DNA of 64,000 bases, taken from contig NW_006281101.1 of assembly GCF_000203795.2 (NCBI RefSeq), positions 1,389,279-1,453,278 on the forward strand. The letters run 5' to 3'. The translations under genes were made by a program, and so were the position numbers. Origin of the DNA: Batrachochytrium dendrobatidis JAM81 (taxonomy: Eukaryota > Chytridiomycota > Chytridiomycetes > Rhizophydiales). Under the pieces are notes generated by a model that was not told where the DNA came from, searched no databases, and was given only the letters and a program-made list of their open reading frames with translations. Below, piece by piece: positions 36,706 through 52,299 of this stretch (its first letter is position 1; every line of letters starts with the position of its first letter).

Positions 36706-39700
36706 ATGACGGACAAGCACCATGGTTCTTCTTTACTTGATAACCACATGAAAACGATCCCTGACAATCCTATTCATCAGGAAGCAGTTGACAAAAAAAT
36801 CTCAGGTCAAAGCCTCAAAGGAATAGACAATGTTAGTCAACATAGCATCCACTTTGATAAAAACCACGCGCAGAACGATGTTGCCCATTCACATACGAAA
36901 TATCATACCAAATCTAGCGATAGCTTGTCCGGGAATCACGATCATAAGAATCATACTTTTGATCAGTTGCCAAAATTGGCTAAAAAGGGCTCCAAAGCCA
37001 GTATCCACAAGCTTAATGTAGATCATGCTGATGCTACCCCACACGCTCCTTCTACTCAGTCAAACTCTGTAAAAGGATCCAACACCAGTTTAAACAAGAT
37101 TAGAAAAAGTATTCATCGCAGAGAAAGTGCAACAGGTAGTCAGCACAAGTTGGCAGACAAGGCTGCCAAAGAGGCCAGTGTTGATTCGCTCCAACCTAAA
37201 GACGCTCGTGAAACAGATGTAAGTATTACATGCTAATTGTTTATTGTGAATTTGACAAATACACACTGGATAGTGTAATGAAATTCATTTTAGCGCATGA
37301 GTTCATCGCTATTTATAAGATATCGATGTATATGTTTTGGTAGTAGACCGTCATACTATGATCAAAGAGATTTGGAATTGTAATAACATTTGATTTTAAA
37401 TTTATTGATTCTAATGACCCAGAATTCTCTTGGCCCAGATACTGCACACGATTCTCAAATCAGTAACGAAAACAAAACTCGAAGCAGTGAAACTCGCGCA
37501 CACAAATCAACTCCAATCCTTTCAGAAAACGCTGTTTCAGATGCAGCTCTCTCTCTCAAAAATACTACACATGCTTTACAAGACGCATACAAAGTTGACA
37601 AGGAGGATCAGCAGTCAAGTGCATCCAATTCAAAACAGTCTAAATCTATTCAAGGATCGCGTACAAGTTTGCGCAAATCGCAGTCTCATGTATCATCGCA
37701 AAACCACCTTGCTTCAAAAGAGTCAGGAGCTGAATTTGCACATCAGAATATAGAAAAAAAGTTGTGTTTAGATGAATTGGATGATTCATCAAGTAAGACA
37801 TCTGCAATCTATACGAAATTAGCACAGAGTGCAAGCGAAAGGAAAAAGTCGCAAAGTAACTTGAATCATTCTGGTTCAACAAAAACAACGACCCGCAGTA
37901 CTCTTGGCCATGAGACTACTGAAAAGCAATTGTCATACAAAAATATCACTCATGACGATATGGACGCCAAAAAATCTCATGATAGTCTAGCTAATGGTGA
38001 TATCGAAAAGAAATCGCATGATAATATTGCACATGATGTAATACAGGAAAAAACAATGGAAAGAAAACAAAGTCATTCCTTCTCAAAAAAGCGGGAATCT
38101 CGCCATAGCCTAAACGAAGTTGCTGTCGAAAGAGCACAATCCAAGGAAATTGTTGATCACGATCGTTCAAAAACAAACTCGCGGGAAATTTTGAGTCATT
38201 CGGCTTCTCAAAAAAAAGTGTCTAAAGAAATTCTGAATTATGACGATACACAGAATGTGGGATCTCAACACAGTCTTGGCCGCTCTTCCCAGGCAAAAAA
38301 GGCATCTAACAACAGTCTTAATCTTTCAGGATCCAAAAAAACAACTGCTCATCAAATCGCTGACCAAGCCCAAACAGAAAAGAAAGAATCTAGACATAGT
38401 TTGAATCACACAGATATGGAACAAAGGAAATCTCAAACCAAATCTACCACATCTCTTTCTGAATCAAACAAAATTGAAAGTCAGGTAGTTGACCATACCA
38501 ACAAAGAAGTTTCGCACAGTCCAAAGCAAGAAAGGCGCGATTCTCTTCGTATCTCGGCAGCAAATCTTGACAAGTCAAATGGAAGTATGCGTCGTAGTAC
38601 TTCCAAGCTAAAACAATCTTATACTGCTCTTGATTCTCTAGATATGGTCAAGCCTGTAAAGTCGCACCCATTATCCGAAAACAGCAATTCATTGAAGCAC
38701 ATAGAGCATCACACGAAAAGTGTGGAATCTTTACAATCGCATGACAATGATACACATGCAGAATCAAGTTACAAGAAATCAACTACAGATCAAATTCACC
38801 TTGCAAATCAGAGTAAATCAGTTCAAAGTCTTCATCAGTCACAGGAAAAACTGATGAACAAAAATCCATCAAAACAAAGTATTTTATCGGGATCTCATGC
38901 ATCGTTAAAATCAGAATTGCGTCATAAACTGGCATCTCAATCTCAGGAGCTTGACGGAAGCCAAAAGAATGTTCATGGCGAGCACTCTCACAAACAATCA
39001 ACACTGCAAAAGGGTAGTTTGGCAAAATTGGCATCTTCAGTTGGAACTGGATCTGCTCACTCATTAAAAGAAAAACCCCAACATCGCGAATCGGCTAGCA
39101 GTATGGCCAAGCCTAGTCATGAAAGAGAAAACAGTGCCAGTTCTAAAAAGTCTGTTTCTTCATTAAAAGCGACAAAATCAATTTCAAACAGTGCATTGAC
39201 TTCTCATACAAAAACCCATTCCATTCATAGTAGTAGCAACGCAAATATAGCGCACACTGAAGGAAAATCCAGTGCTCGAAACAGCACATCAAAGCTATTT
39301 CACCCTAAAAGCAGCCACACTGGTATAAACAGTTTGTTGACCCATCTCAAGAAATCTCAAGAACTATCAGAGTCCAAGCAAAACATCAAGAAATCGCATG
39401 AAAGTTTGAAATCTGGTATTCATGCTGCAGAAATTCGTAGTTCTCGCAGCATTGCTACAGAATCATTGTCCAAAAAGGCATCCACAACTTCTTTAAAAAA
39501 ATCAGAATCTCGCATCAATCATGCTTTGGATCCTGATGGATCAGCTGATAAAATGCATCAATCAGTATCCGTGTTGAATGAGTCTGCACATCTTGATAAA
39601 CATTCATCTGCTGCTAACTATGAAGCGGACAATGAATTTGAGGAATCGATTATTGATGCTAAACCCGACACTGTTGCCACAAATTCGGATTTCAATGATC

Positions 39701-42700
39701 ATCATCAATCGGCACACATGCACGATAATAAGGCTATCCATCACGAATTGCATCAAGAGCAGTCTGGTGAAACGCGTGCACATTTGCCTACAGCTGTTTC
39801 AATAGCAGCACTAAGTTTAACCAACAAAGTTCTTACTGATGCGCAGAGCGAAAATGTCAACCCAGATGAAAGTTTGAGTTCTTCTAACAACTGTAGTCCA
39901 TCCTATTTGGAGCATATTAGTCATGAACAACATAACCAAAACTCGCATAATGACCCAGAAACTATTCGCCAACCTTTGGAGGTGGAAAAAGACCAAACAC
40001 CGATGAAAGAAACTGATTTGTACAATAATGATTTTGAAAATCAATTAGAAATTGACGGCAATTTACCCGAGGAAACAGAACTTGCTCAAAATCCCGCAAT
40101 CAGTCCCATTGATGGATATGCCATAAAAAGCAAGAGTGCCGAGAGTTTCAAAGACCACGAGAAAGCTGAGATTCCAGATCAACTTGATGCAAATCAGGAG
40201 AATACTGAAGAGATTAAGCAGTGCGATACCACAGAAAAGCATGAGCATCGTGAACAAGCAACTAGCTCGCATTCTCACGGCATTTCTCATATTGTCAATT
40301 CTGTAGTCCACTATATAATGGACGAGTTCTCATTAGATAAAAAAGATCACCATGAGAAAAACACTACTGACACTTCTAAGCAGGCTGAAGCACATTCATC
40401 AGATTTACAACCAGATGAGCAGACTTCTTATAATAATCATGGTAAAGATGATCATGAGCACACCAAAGACCATCAGGAACAAAAGCACACTTATGATCAA
40501 GAGACTCGGCATGTATCTCAAGAAGAGATGGCTCATCAAAATGCGTATGACGACGAGTTTGAAAATTCTGAACTTCATAACTCACAAAAGGACCAACCAG
40601 AAACAGCCGAGGCAATGCATCATGAAAATGCTAATAAGCAGCCCGAGACTCAAAATGAGCAACTAGGTTCTGAAGAATACACATTTGATGATTTCGATTT
40701 CTCAGAAAACAAGCCCGATTCTGCCAGTCCTACCAATCCCGAGTCTGAAAAGGAAAAAACAGGTTCACATCACCATTTATCTGGATCTTTGTCAGCAAAG
40801 GCATCCCCAAAACAATCTCATCATGAAATTCATATACACGACAATATGACGCCTTTGAGTATTGAACAGGATCCATCCATATCCAAAGAGCAAGATTCTG
40901 ATGGCTTACCAAAAGCCAACTCGTCAAACAACTCGAAAAACATTGAAGCAATAGAGCCTCATGCAGCAGCCCAGTTACAATCAGAAACGTCTTTAGATTC
41001 TACCACAGTTCAAGCAAGAAACACAAAAACTCGGGGTTCAACCACTGCATCTAATGTTTCGTTGGCAGATATAAAAAGTGAGTCTGCTTCGTCCAATTTG
41101 GCATTAAAAGCTCGCGATTCAATTCATCGCAAAAATGAATCTGCTAAAAACGTGTCCTCGGCTCACAAAACAGATAGTGCTTTGGCAGTCAGGAAACCTG
41201 CCACGGCGACTACAAAAAAAACTTTGGAGCATAAAACAATTTCCGCTGAAGGCGCAACTAAAAAATCTCAGTCTATGCCAAAAAAATCGGCAGTTGCTAA
41301 AACCGCTCATAATCAATCCAACGAGATTAAATCAGAATCGGCAAAGTCCAAGCATATAGAGTCCCATCCATCAGCACACCCCAAACCTTACAAGCCACGA
41401 GCAGCTACTACAAATGAAAGATCTGTCGGTGCAAAACCGGCCAATGTTTCTACCGCTCAGTCTACTTCTGAAAAAAATCATAAAAGAATAGTCAAAACAA
41501 TGGCCAGATCTGTGACTGCTCCTGAACAATCCGACACGGCTGACTTGGAAGACAATGTTCACTCGGAAACCTCTCATAATACAGAAAAAAGATCTTACCG
41601 TAAAAAGCATCACCATGATAAAACTATGGATGAAGACCACCCCAAAGTCTCCCATAGCTCCAGCGCAAGGTTGGGTAGCCTCTCGCACATGAATCCGCAT
41701 CAAGCACCAACTAAAGATGGCAAAACAGACTACACTGCCATTCTTACCGATATGCGTCAACAAGTCCGTAATCTTCGTGTAGAAGTAGAGGAACGCAACA
41801 AGGCAATTATCCGTCTCAAAGAAAGCGAGAAACAACTTCAAATGCACCTGGAGGACATGAAGCGGCTGGATCAAGAGAGTCTTGAAAAAAATGCTCGATT
41901 GTTGCTGGCTCGTCAAAAAAAAGAATACCAATTCACAATTGCTACACTTAAACGCCAGATTCGACACCTCAAATACCAACGCAACTCGTTTGCCGATCCT
42001 TTAGTGGAGGCCAAGTATTTTCCCTATTTGCCACGCACAGAGTACGCCAATTCACCTAGAAAACCACCTTATGGAATTATTGGCAATCTGCCACCACGAT
42101 CGTCGGATTATTTTGAAGTCAACCCACCCGAACCTACTGGAAACCATCCTGATAGTGGACATCGCTGGTGGTGGAATGGAGGGCATACGGCCCCACATTG
42201 GACACATCCTCCCACTGCTCGTCCAAGGACCAAAGGGAAAAACTCGGAATCAATGTTTCCAGATCCTGAGCCCATTCCTCCCAACAGCACTCAAGAGTGC
42301 TATGGATCTTCGAGTACTCATAGAGGCAACAGTCGTCGTGCCAAGAGTGAGCAACATCATCGTAGACATCAAAAGCATGAGCCTGCTGATTGCAGAGAAT
42401 TTGACTCGGATCACAATAGCCATGATATAGAAAACGATTCAAAGCATTACGCAAAGTCTTATGATGAATCAAAAACGCAAGCTGTCGACGATCATCGTCA
42501 ATCTCACACGACCACACACGACAAACATGCCAATTCCAAGTCAAGCAATCCACTCGACTCATCGCAAGGTGCAATCAGCAATAGCAGTGTTGAACCGACG
42601 GATCAACTTTCTTCAAAACAGGTTTACAAAAAATCATCTACCCATTCATTGTCTGAGCGACATGCAAAACCCACCACAGCGAGTCGTACTGCAACTCAAA

Positions 42701-43152
42701 ATGAAATGCACAAAATTGCTCACACCACCGTTCAAGCACACGATGAGCAGGACACAACCAAAACTACTGTGCACACTCGGACAGACAACGAAGCAGCCCA
42801 ATCACAGGAGCATAGTGATGATGCAAAACTCGGTGACAGAGTATGTGTGATGATCAATGATGATCGATGTATGGGTGAATTGAAATATATTGGAGTTTTT
42901 GAAGCCGGATCTCAGAATATCTGGTGCGGCATTCAACTCGACCGACCACGTAAGTCTTTTACAAACTCAAACATCGTGTTTTAAAAAGGTACAATACTGA
43001 CATTGAGTTTTGCAATGATCTGATTTTTAGTGGGTACTCATAATGGAACTGCACGTGGACGCAAATATTTTGATTGCGCAGAAAACCATGGTATTTTTGT
43101 ACGACCTGACAAGGTGATCATTATCAAACACGCCAATACCATAACAAGATAA
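36706..43152 (+). CDS. Giant low-complexity protein with coiled coil and C-terminal CAP-Gly domain
   Basis: Probable microtubule-end or tubulin-tail binding protein. Three exons (36706-37218, 37423-42949, 43031-43152) give 2,053 residues in frame. Roughly the first 1,600 residues are Ser/His/Lys/Gln/Glu-rich with a loose, endlessly varied repeat of the type K-K-S-x-x-S-L or SRHSLN, and an acidic His/Glu-rich stretch near 1000-1300. A predicted coiled coil (from ILTDMRQQVRNLRVEVEERN through IATLKRQIRHLKYQ) follows at ~1,620-1,700, then a Pro/Tyr/Trp-rich segment. The last ~75 residues form the CAP-Gly domain: LGDRVCVMINDD, WCGIQLDRP, then RGRKYFDCAENHGIFVRPDKV. The usual GKNDG motif reads GTHNG. 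The domain is split across the final intron. Overall family unknown; a cytoskeletal or flagellar role is inference. Confidence 0.85.
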
Positions 43153-45160
43153 CGCATGCATGGTGTTGTTCAACAGTCTAGCCAATCAGAACATAATGAA
43201 TCTAAAAACAAACAATATTCCTTACTTGACAAACAGTAGTTTTAAAGATAAAAATAAAAGTAATATTAAATCAGTCGAGTGCCTAGATTGGTATATACCA
43301 TCTCAAAAACAAGTTTCTTCTTCAAATTAAAAATGTAATCACTTTTCAAGTGATGATTGTAAAAATTGGGCAAGAACCGCTGCATGCTCCTACCCTCGAC
43401 TGCTATTCTATAAACCTACTATTGTCCAACATCCTTCAAAAACCAAAAAAATTGGCAGCCAACTGTCTAACTTGCTTACACATCAATCTAGTGTTCAAAT
43501 CTGAAATCAAACATTTGCTTTGCTCATTCTTCATCTGCAAAAACTACTACTAATACACACATCTATGACTATCATGCAATGTCAACACTACAAACACACG
43601 AGGTAGTGTTGCCTATCCCCAAAATCCAATACAACCAGCATCCACTACAGATACACTGTCATCAGCCACATGCACTCGATCCCAAATCTGACATTTGCGA
43701 CAATCAGTACTTGAATTTCTTCATCACACTAACTTATGCCAGTCAAACACGTCAAAGAAACAAAAATAGGCAAGTAAATTCGGCATCCAGATATAGCATG
43801 GTCTATCAAAATAGACATCGTCATAGTAATACAAAGATGGTTTGGAACAATTCACCGTAATGAAATAGCCAAGTAAATTGTCAAACAGCTCAATTTGCAT
43901 TAAACAACAGTCTCCATCTCAAAGTAGACAAATTTGCAACTATATAGATACGACAAGCACTACCATCTCAACACCAGTGCATGAGCAAACATAAAGTATA
44001 GCTCATTACTGCTTTATAAAGTAAGAATAGAGACAAACTATGGCCATGTTTTTCACCACTGAATCAAAAAAAAGATCTTGCACCATAGTAATGACAATTC
44101 AAATGACAAAGAGAGTCGCTTGAATCGCCGTTACTATAAAGGAGCTCCAAATCTATCCAATTGACCCAGTTTTGAAAAACTAGACACAATTGCTCTTTTT
44201 TACAAAAGCAGTCTGATATCTGCGACTTATGCAGTGAAGCTTCTCCATATAATTGAAATTTGATACTCGGTCGAATAATAACAAATGAGCTCTAGTATCT
44301 GGCAATCTACATGTGCCATAAACAAGAGAATTGCAGTGTCCAACCACTTTGCATATACTGTTATGACGACTCTTTCTGAGCACGCATACATTAGACAAGC
44401 CTCGTTACGTTTCCTCTATTTTTGATGCAAGTGTTTCTTGACTGGAAATAAGTATAATATTCAAAATATCAAGAGTACAGATCAAACAAGTGCAGAATCA
44501 AGGATAGACCAACACTGCAGCCTCTGTGATGGTATGCAGTAATAAGCAGGTTGAATATTGAATCTGACAGCAAGTTGTTATCGACTCGAAGCCGGACAGG
44601 CGGAACCAATAACTCGTGTAATTTGAACACTCCAAAGAGCAGTTTAGAACATGGCAACAGTATATCACGACAATGATGAATGAGCAGTCTAAAGCTGATG
44701 AGAGAATGGGAGACAGGGCAAAAGCAAACTGATAGCAAATAAGCCGAGTCACCCATGGACCGGATCTAGCAAGGTTGACAGAGACCGACAAGATTAAAAT
44801 GGAGCAGCAAGATGTTTGAACAATAGCAGGACGGAGCAACAGCCAAAGATGAAGCCATACAACTTTTTTCGTGGCTCTCTAACCACCAAACAATGTATTA
44901 TGAATACAATAGAGTATTGGGCATTAAACAGGTCTCAGTCTGGACTTCACTGACACTGCGAATTCCCCCAGGACATGGACAAAGTGGTCAAATGTTCATG
45001 TGCGATGTAATGTATTGCAAGTCACGTGGGAAATTGGGCACAACCAATTTTATTGAATCCAACACACGGAAATACAGGCTATATTATGCTGATGCTGCAT
45101 ACATTCATAACTGAGTCAAACATATTCTCACAGCATGTTTCAATCAGACTCAAATCATCT
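43153..45160. other. 2-kb region with no recognised gene
   Basis: The largest gene-free stretch of the window, between the stop codons of the CAP-Gly and RBMS-like genes. Open frames are short (<115 codons) and show no domain signs. I found no inverted-repeat element, tandem repeat or tRNA-like sequence. A non-coding RNA cannot be excluded. Confidence 0.5.
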
Positions 45161-48100
45161 TCAAACTACACACTGCTTTTCAAGTGCTTTACCAACACAC
45201 TCAACCATGTCATCATTCAACCCATTGGAATCCAATACATATTCGCGCTCAGTGACATCCGACACATTATCTTCAAATCCATTTTGATTACAGCTGTACT
45301 CGTGGCCATTGTCAGTATACACCTTTCCATCCATTAAAACAACAACATCGCTACTGGAATCCGTGCCAGTATGCGTAAACTCTTTTGTCAAGGTATACCC
45401 ATCACGCGTGGAATGATCATCGCTATCACCTGTTGAACATTTGGCGGAATGAAACTCTGTATCATATGAGTTGGTTGAGTACAATTGGGGTGTGTTGGCC
45501 GTATTCTCTGAAACATCTATGCCTGTCTTTACTGTATCCGGATACCCATTGACATCGCCATACATGATTGGCAACTCGGGATAAGAGTACATACTGTTTT
45601 ATATCAAGCAACCATACAAGGACAATCAATTACAATGTAACCAAAAATAGGCGTTAGTTGATCATTAGTAGTAATATCATCAATAAAGGTAAATTCTGCT
45701 TGAATCAGAAAAGTCTGCAAAATTGTCTTACCCATAATAAGGAGCATACATGCCAGTCTGTCCAAAAGCTTGAGGACTATATGGATTGGGTGTCCAAGGA
45801 ACTTGCTGGGGTGCCTAAAATTAAACCATAATCAATGATAATATAAGCTGAATTGTATACTCATCAGTATCACGACAATACTCGTCAAAACATACATGAA
45901 AATATAATGGCTTTGCCGAGTTTGCTGATTGTAAATTGTAATGCTGATTGCGCGACATATAGTGGTGTTTATAGTGCGAATTCTTGTGTCGACGCTGTCC
46001 AGGAGGCTCGGCAACACTCACACGTAGTGCTCGACTTGCTCCAGGAATGACTGCTCCATTAAACTTTGTAATAGCTGATTTGGCAGCTTGGCGATCCGAA
46101 AATCTAATTGAATAAATGATCCCAAATGGTGTAAATAAGATTGACAATCGATTGTTTAAAAATCTGGCAGAATATCAATAGAGGAGTCAAATACACTTGA
46201 TATAACCTACTTGATGAAGCCCATGCCACGACTGACATTATTTTCAAACATAACACGAGAAGAAATGGGTTTAAAGTCTGAAAATAACTCAAGTAACCCT
46301 TCTTCATTCATGTCCTGTGGAAGACATGCTACGTACAAACTCGTCTCTTGATCAGCGGAAAGTTCCTATTCCAACAAACGCATTAGAACACAAATGCTTT
46401 TCATGTAAATCTACAAAATCCAATACAATCATTTACCTTGGTATTAATATCGAGTGCAGGTAATGCTTGATTTGGACTAACAGCCATGTTTCTTGGTCCA
46501 ATTTTCGCAGGGGCTACCTCGTATCCCTTTACCACCAAACCAAGAGTAGCCTGTTGGGTCTCTTCAATCGTTTCATACATGACAAAACCAAACCCTTTGC
46601 ACATATTTGTCATTGGATCTATAATTGCTTTGGATGAAACAATTTTACCAAATCTTTGAGATAAAGTTGTTCATGTAAAGTGTTGATCAAGACAAGGTGT
46701 GTTAGAAATCAAAAACGAAATAGCCTTGCATTTTAAATTATAAATATGGGGTTGCATACTAGTCATCTAATATACAATCATATTGATATAGAAACAAGAG
46801 TGTATAGACCTGGTGATTAGTTTTAAACTTACTCTTTGCACAGCTCAACAAAATCAGCATCTGTAACATGCGGACTCAGCTTGCGAACATAAATATTAGT
46901 AGTCATGTAAAAATTGTGTCCATTGTCACTACCACCAAAACTATTTTTTCTCTCTTGAGCTCGCATATTATTGCTTGCGTGGTGATATTGTTGTTGATTC
47001 TGACCACGAGAACTGCTATTTCCATACTGCCGTTTGGAGTGACCAGATGTAGCAGTACTAGCATTAGAACTTATCGAGGTTGATCGTGCACGTTGATTGC
47101 TTGGATGGGGATAGGTCTGCTGTTGATTTTGGTGGTAAGACTTTGATTGTCGAGGTGCAAAATAATTAGCTTTTTTCCCTTGCTGAAATGGACGAGAGTG
47201 ATAAGGCTGATTTTCTCCATACGAGTGCAACTTTTTTTGGCCTTCAACCGTGTCTCCAGTATTAGCAGTGTTTGATGTAGAATCAAAAGCTACCTGGGTT
47301 TGGTTGAAAAAATTCGAGCTCAATGCGGCAGGGTGAGTCATGGCTGGGTCTGCAATGGGCTGAAGGCCATTATAGTTTGTAGAAGAAAATGGTTGCTGAT
47401 ACTGAGCGAGAAGCATGTATCTACCACCGCTGCCATTACCTGCAGCCGGATAAGTGCATGATGAAGATGAAGGAGCAGACATGGGAATACCGCCTTGATT
47501 AGCATATATTCCATGTGGCGCATAGCCTGGATAATATATGGGGTGTTGGTGAGAAGGGTAATATGGATGCACTGGAACAGATTTGTACTGCTGAAATTGA
47601 GAATAGTTTTGAAACTGAGAATTCATGGGGTATGAATGAGACGCTGTGATCACTGAAGTTGTAGGAGATTGTATTTCAGATGGCGAACCCAAAGGCTCAA
47701 GATCATTAACCACTGTAGAAGGAGAGGCAGACGCGGTGATGGAATTTGCTACCTCCAACTCTGCATGGCTTGGAGAGGGAGAATTAGCGGAAGCATCACC
47801 TGGTAGTTGCTGGAATTGAGGGGATATATAATAATAGTCTGGATGAATATGGCCATATGAAAATCCCATGGGAGGTGGTGGAATATAGGAATACATGTGC
47901 ATGTGTTGCGGATCCAAGAGTTGACCATCAGCAGACTCCATATGCTGTTCCATTAAATGATCATCTTGCTTAGATTGCAAACCCGTCTCGTTTTGTAAGT
48001 CAGACTCATGGCTGGACGAGCTTTTACAACTGGTTGTATATTCACCATCATTCAAGTATTTATCATTTTCCAAAGCTAAATTCTCAGTCGATTGTGGCAG

Positions 48101-48933
48101 GGTAGTATCAGAAGCATACGACTGTGTTTCAAGCTCGACCGGGTTAGTATGACCAAGATTAGACATGCAGGATTGGATTTGTAGATCAAGATCAGATTCA
48201 CCGTGAGTAGGTGATGTAGACAAACCAATAGTTTTGGGAGGTGAAAAGGAAGCGGTATGTGGCAAAATGGATGGAGAAAGGGAAGATTCGCAAGGAGTAG
48301 TTACCGCCAATTGGTGAACCCCGTAATGGACAGAGGGAATTGCCATGGCATGAGGGATTCTATGAGCATGACCTGTAGCAGCAACTGCGGAGTAGGATAA
48401 ACGAGCAGCAAAGACGGTAGGTGCGGGAAAGGCTTCTTCATCACATGCACCAGATGAGAGTGTAGCAGAAAGACTTGAGGCGGAAGAAGCGGATCTGGGA
48501 TTGCAAGTATTGCTTAATGAAATTTCTGCTTGAAATAAGATTTCAAAATTTGGTAAGTAAAAGCCTTAAACCTTATAGTGAACTAGCTACTGATAGTATG
48601 CTATGATAAGACTGGTAGCATATCATACTTACTAGATTGCTCTAGACTATATGGATACTGAGATTGCAGAGTAAGCTGCGACTCTTTAGCTGGACAAATA
48701 GCGGTGATGGATGTGGCGTCAGCTACCAGAGTTTGTACTTTTGCAATAGTCATGCCAGTCGTTGCAGTGTTGGAAGAGATATTCTGTGAACTGCACAAAG
48801 GCTTGCATGGGGTTTCTTGGGTCGATTGGGGAAAAGTGGCAGTGGATACCGAAGTCTTGATGGAGTCGGAGGAAGAGTCGAGACCGTTTGAAGCCCATGA
48901 CTCAGTAGGAACGATGTAGTGCATCGAAGTCAT
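45161..48933 (-). CDS. RBMS-like protein with two RRM domains
   Basis: Single-stranded nucleic-acid-binding protein, most likely regulating mRNA. Seven exons (48933-48633, 48525-46833, 46653-46437, 46365-46211, 46103-45896, 45814-45732, 45593-45161) give 1,029 residues in frame. The first ~640 residues are Ser/Gln/Pro/Tyr-rich and disordered. RRM1 begins TNIYVRKLSPHVTDADFVEL (RNP2), continues FGKIVSSKAIIDP and contains CKGFGFVMYE (RNP1). RRM2 has TSLYVACLPQDMNEEGLLEL and SRGMGFIKFSD. The tandem arrangement, including TNxCKGFGFV and SRGMGFI, matches animal RBMS/MSSP and Drosophila Shep, to the extent I recall them. A Tyr/Pro/Gln-rich and then acidic Ser/Asp-rich tail follows. Family call is good, orthology less certain. 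Confidence 0.87.
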
Positions 48934-49746
48934 ATTAGATGCCTAATGGTAAATATAGTAGTAGTGGAATAGTATAAACAGGGTAGGTAATAAGTTCAAA
49001 GGAATGAAGTAACAATCATGAAGAGTATGACAAATAGCCTATTCAACCAAATGCTAATTCAGCAACAGGCGAAATTTGAATTAGAGGCGGATCAGCCAAA
49101 AGGCATTACAGGAGAATATAAACCAATCAACAGCAACAGGCTGTAACCAGCACTCTTGAATTGTCGTGAGCCGTATTCACACAAATAGACCAAAATAAGG
49201 ATGTACATCTCATAACTGGTACTTGACACCATATTGAATGAATACTGTGTTCTCTGCTCATCTCTGTATACAATTGAATAAATGCTCGCAACACTCTCAA
49301 TAAATCCCACATTTATCCAGTCTCCAACTCTCTTGTAAACATTGTGTGATTAGCATGGAAACAACTTGTATTTTTAAATGTGCAATCTGTTTTTTTGGAT
49401 TAGAGCGCGAGCGTATTTGACATTTTAGGGTAACAAATATGAATTTGCGGTTGTATTGACAGCATCAACAGTCAACCCCAATATTTAAAATGCAATGAAT
49501 CTGGTTTTAAACTTGGTGATCGTACAATGAGAGAAATAACAGAATCAAAACTATAGTTTGTACTATATGACAGACATTGTGTTTTGAAGCAGTCAATATG
49601 GAATGAGAAGACAGTAAGTATTGCCTATTCTGAAGCAATCACTGCAGAATAAAATACAAAAAGGTTTGTATTCATGTGAATACGGCAATAAATTGAAGAC
49701 CAAATCCAAGCTGGTGCTTGTTATATTTACCGCTGACCAGCCAACA
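48934..49746. other. Divergent intergenic region containing TIR element E
   Basis: Promoter region shared by the RBMS-like gene and the aspartate aminotransferase gene. More than half of it is element E (49170-49694), whose end lies ~50 bp from the aminotransferase start codon. Nothing else is recognisable. Confidence 0.6.
49170..49694 (-). mobile_element. MITE-like TIR element, copy E (inverted orientation)
   Basis: The right-hand terminus (49671-49692) reads CATGTGAATACGGC and, on the minus strand, matches the left ends of the other copies. The other terminus lies near 49170 (GCCGTATTCACAC). The interior on the minus strand (about 49345-49410) has TACGCTCGCGCTCTAAT and GTTGTTTCCAT, matching the core of element D at lower identity. 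It is non-coding. Confidence 0.7.
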
Positions 49747-52070
<2,324 letters not shown>

Positions 52071-52299
52071 TATTTCACCCAACAGACTACAATACGACGT
52101 TTAGCATTTTGGTGAATCATGTCTACCATTCAAAGATGATGCGTATTATAAACTGAAGAATCGGACTACTTATGATTTGAAGATTGATTTTAAAGTTGGC
52201 ATAGTATGTAGATGAGTTAATGTCACGTTGAAATTACAGAGTAGAGTGGTATTAGCATTTGTAAACACCTGGTTTATTCTCGATTTATATTCCGACGTT

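Noticed and set aside
37390..42984. Numerous open frames on both strands within the CAP-Gly gene
   Set aside because: Shadows of a single 5.5-kb low-complexity exon with biased codon content.
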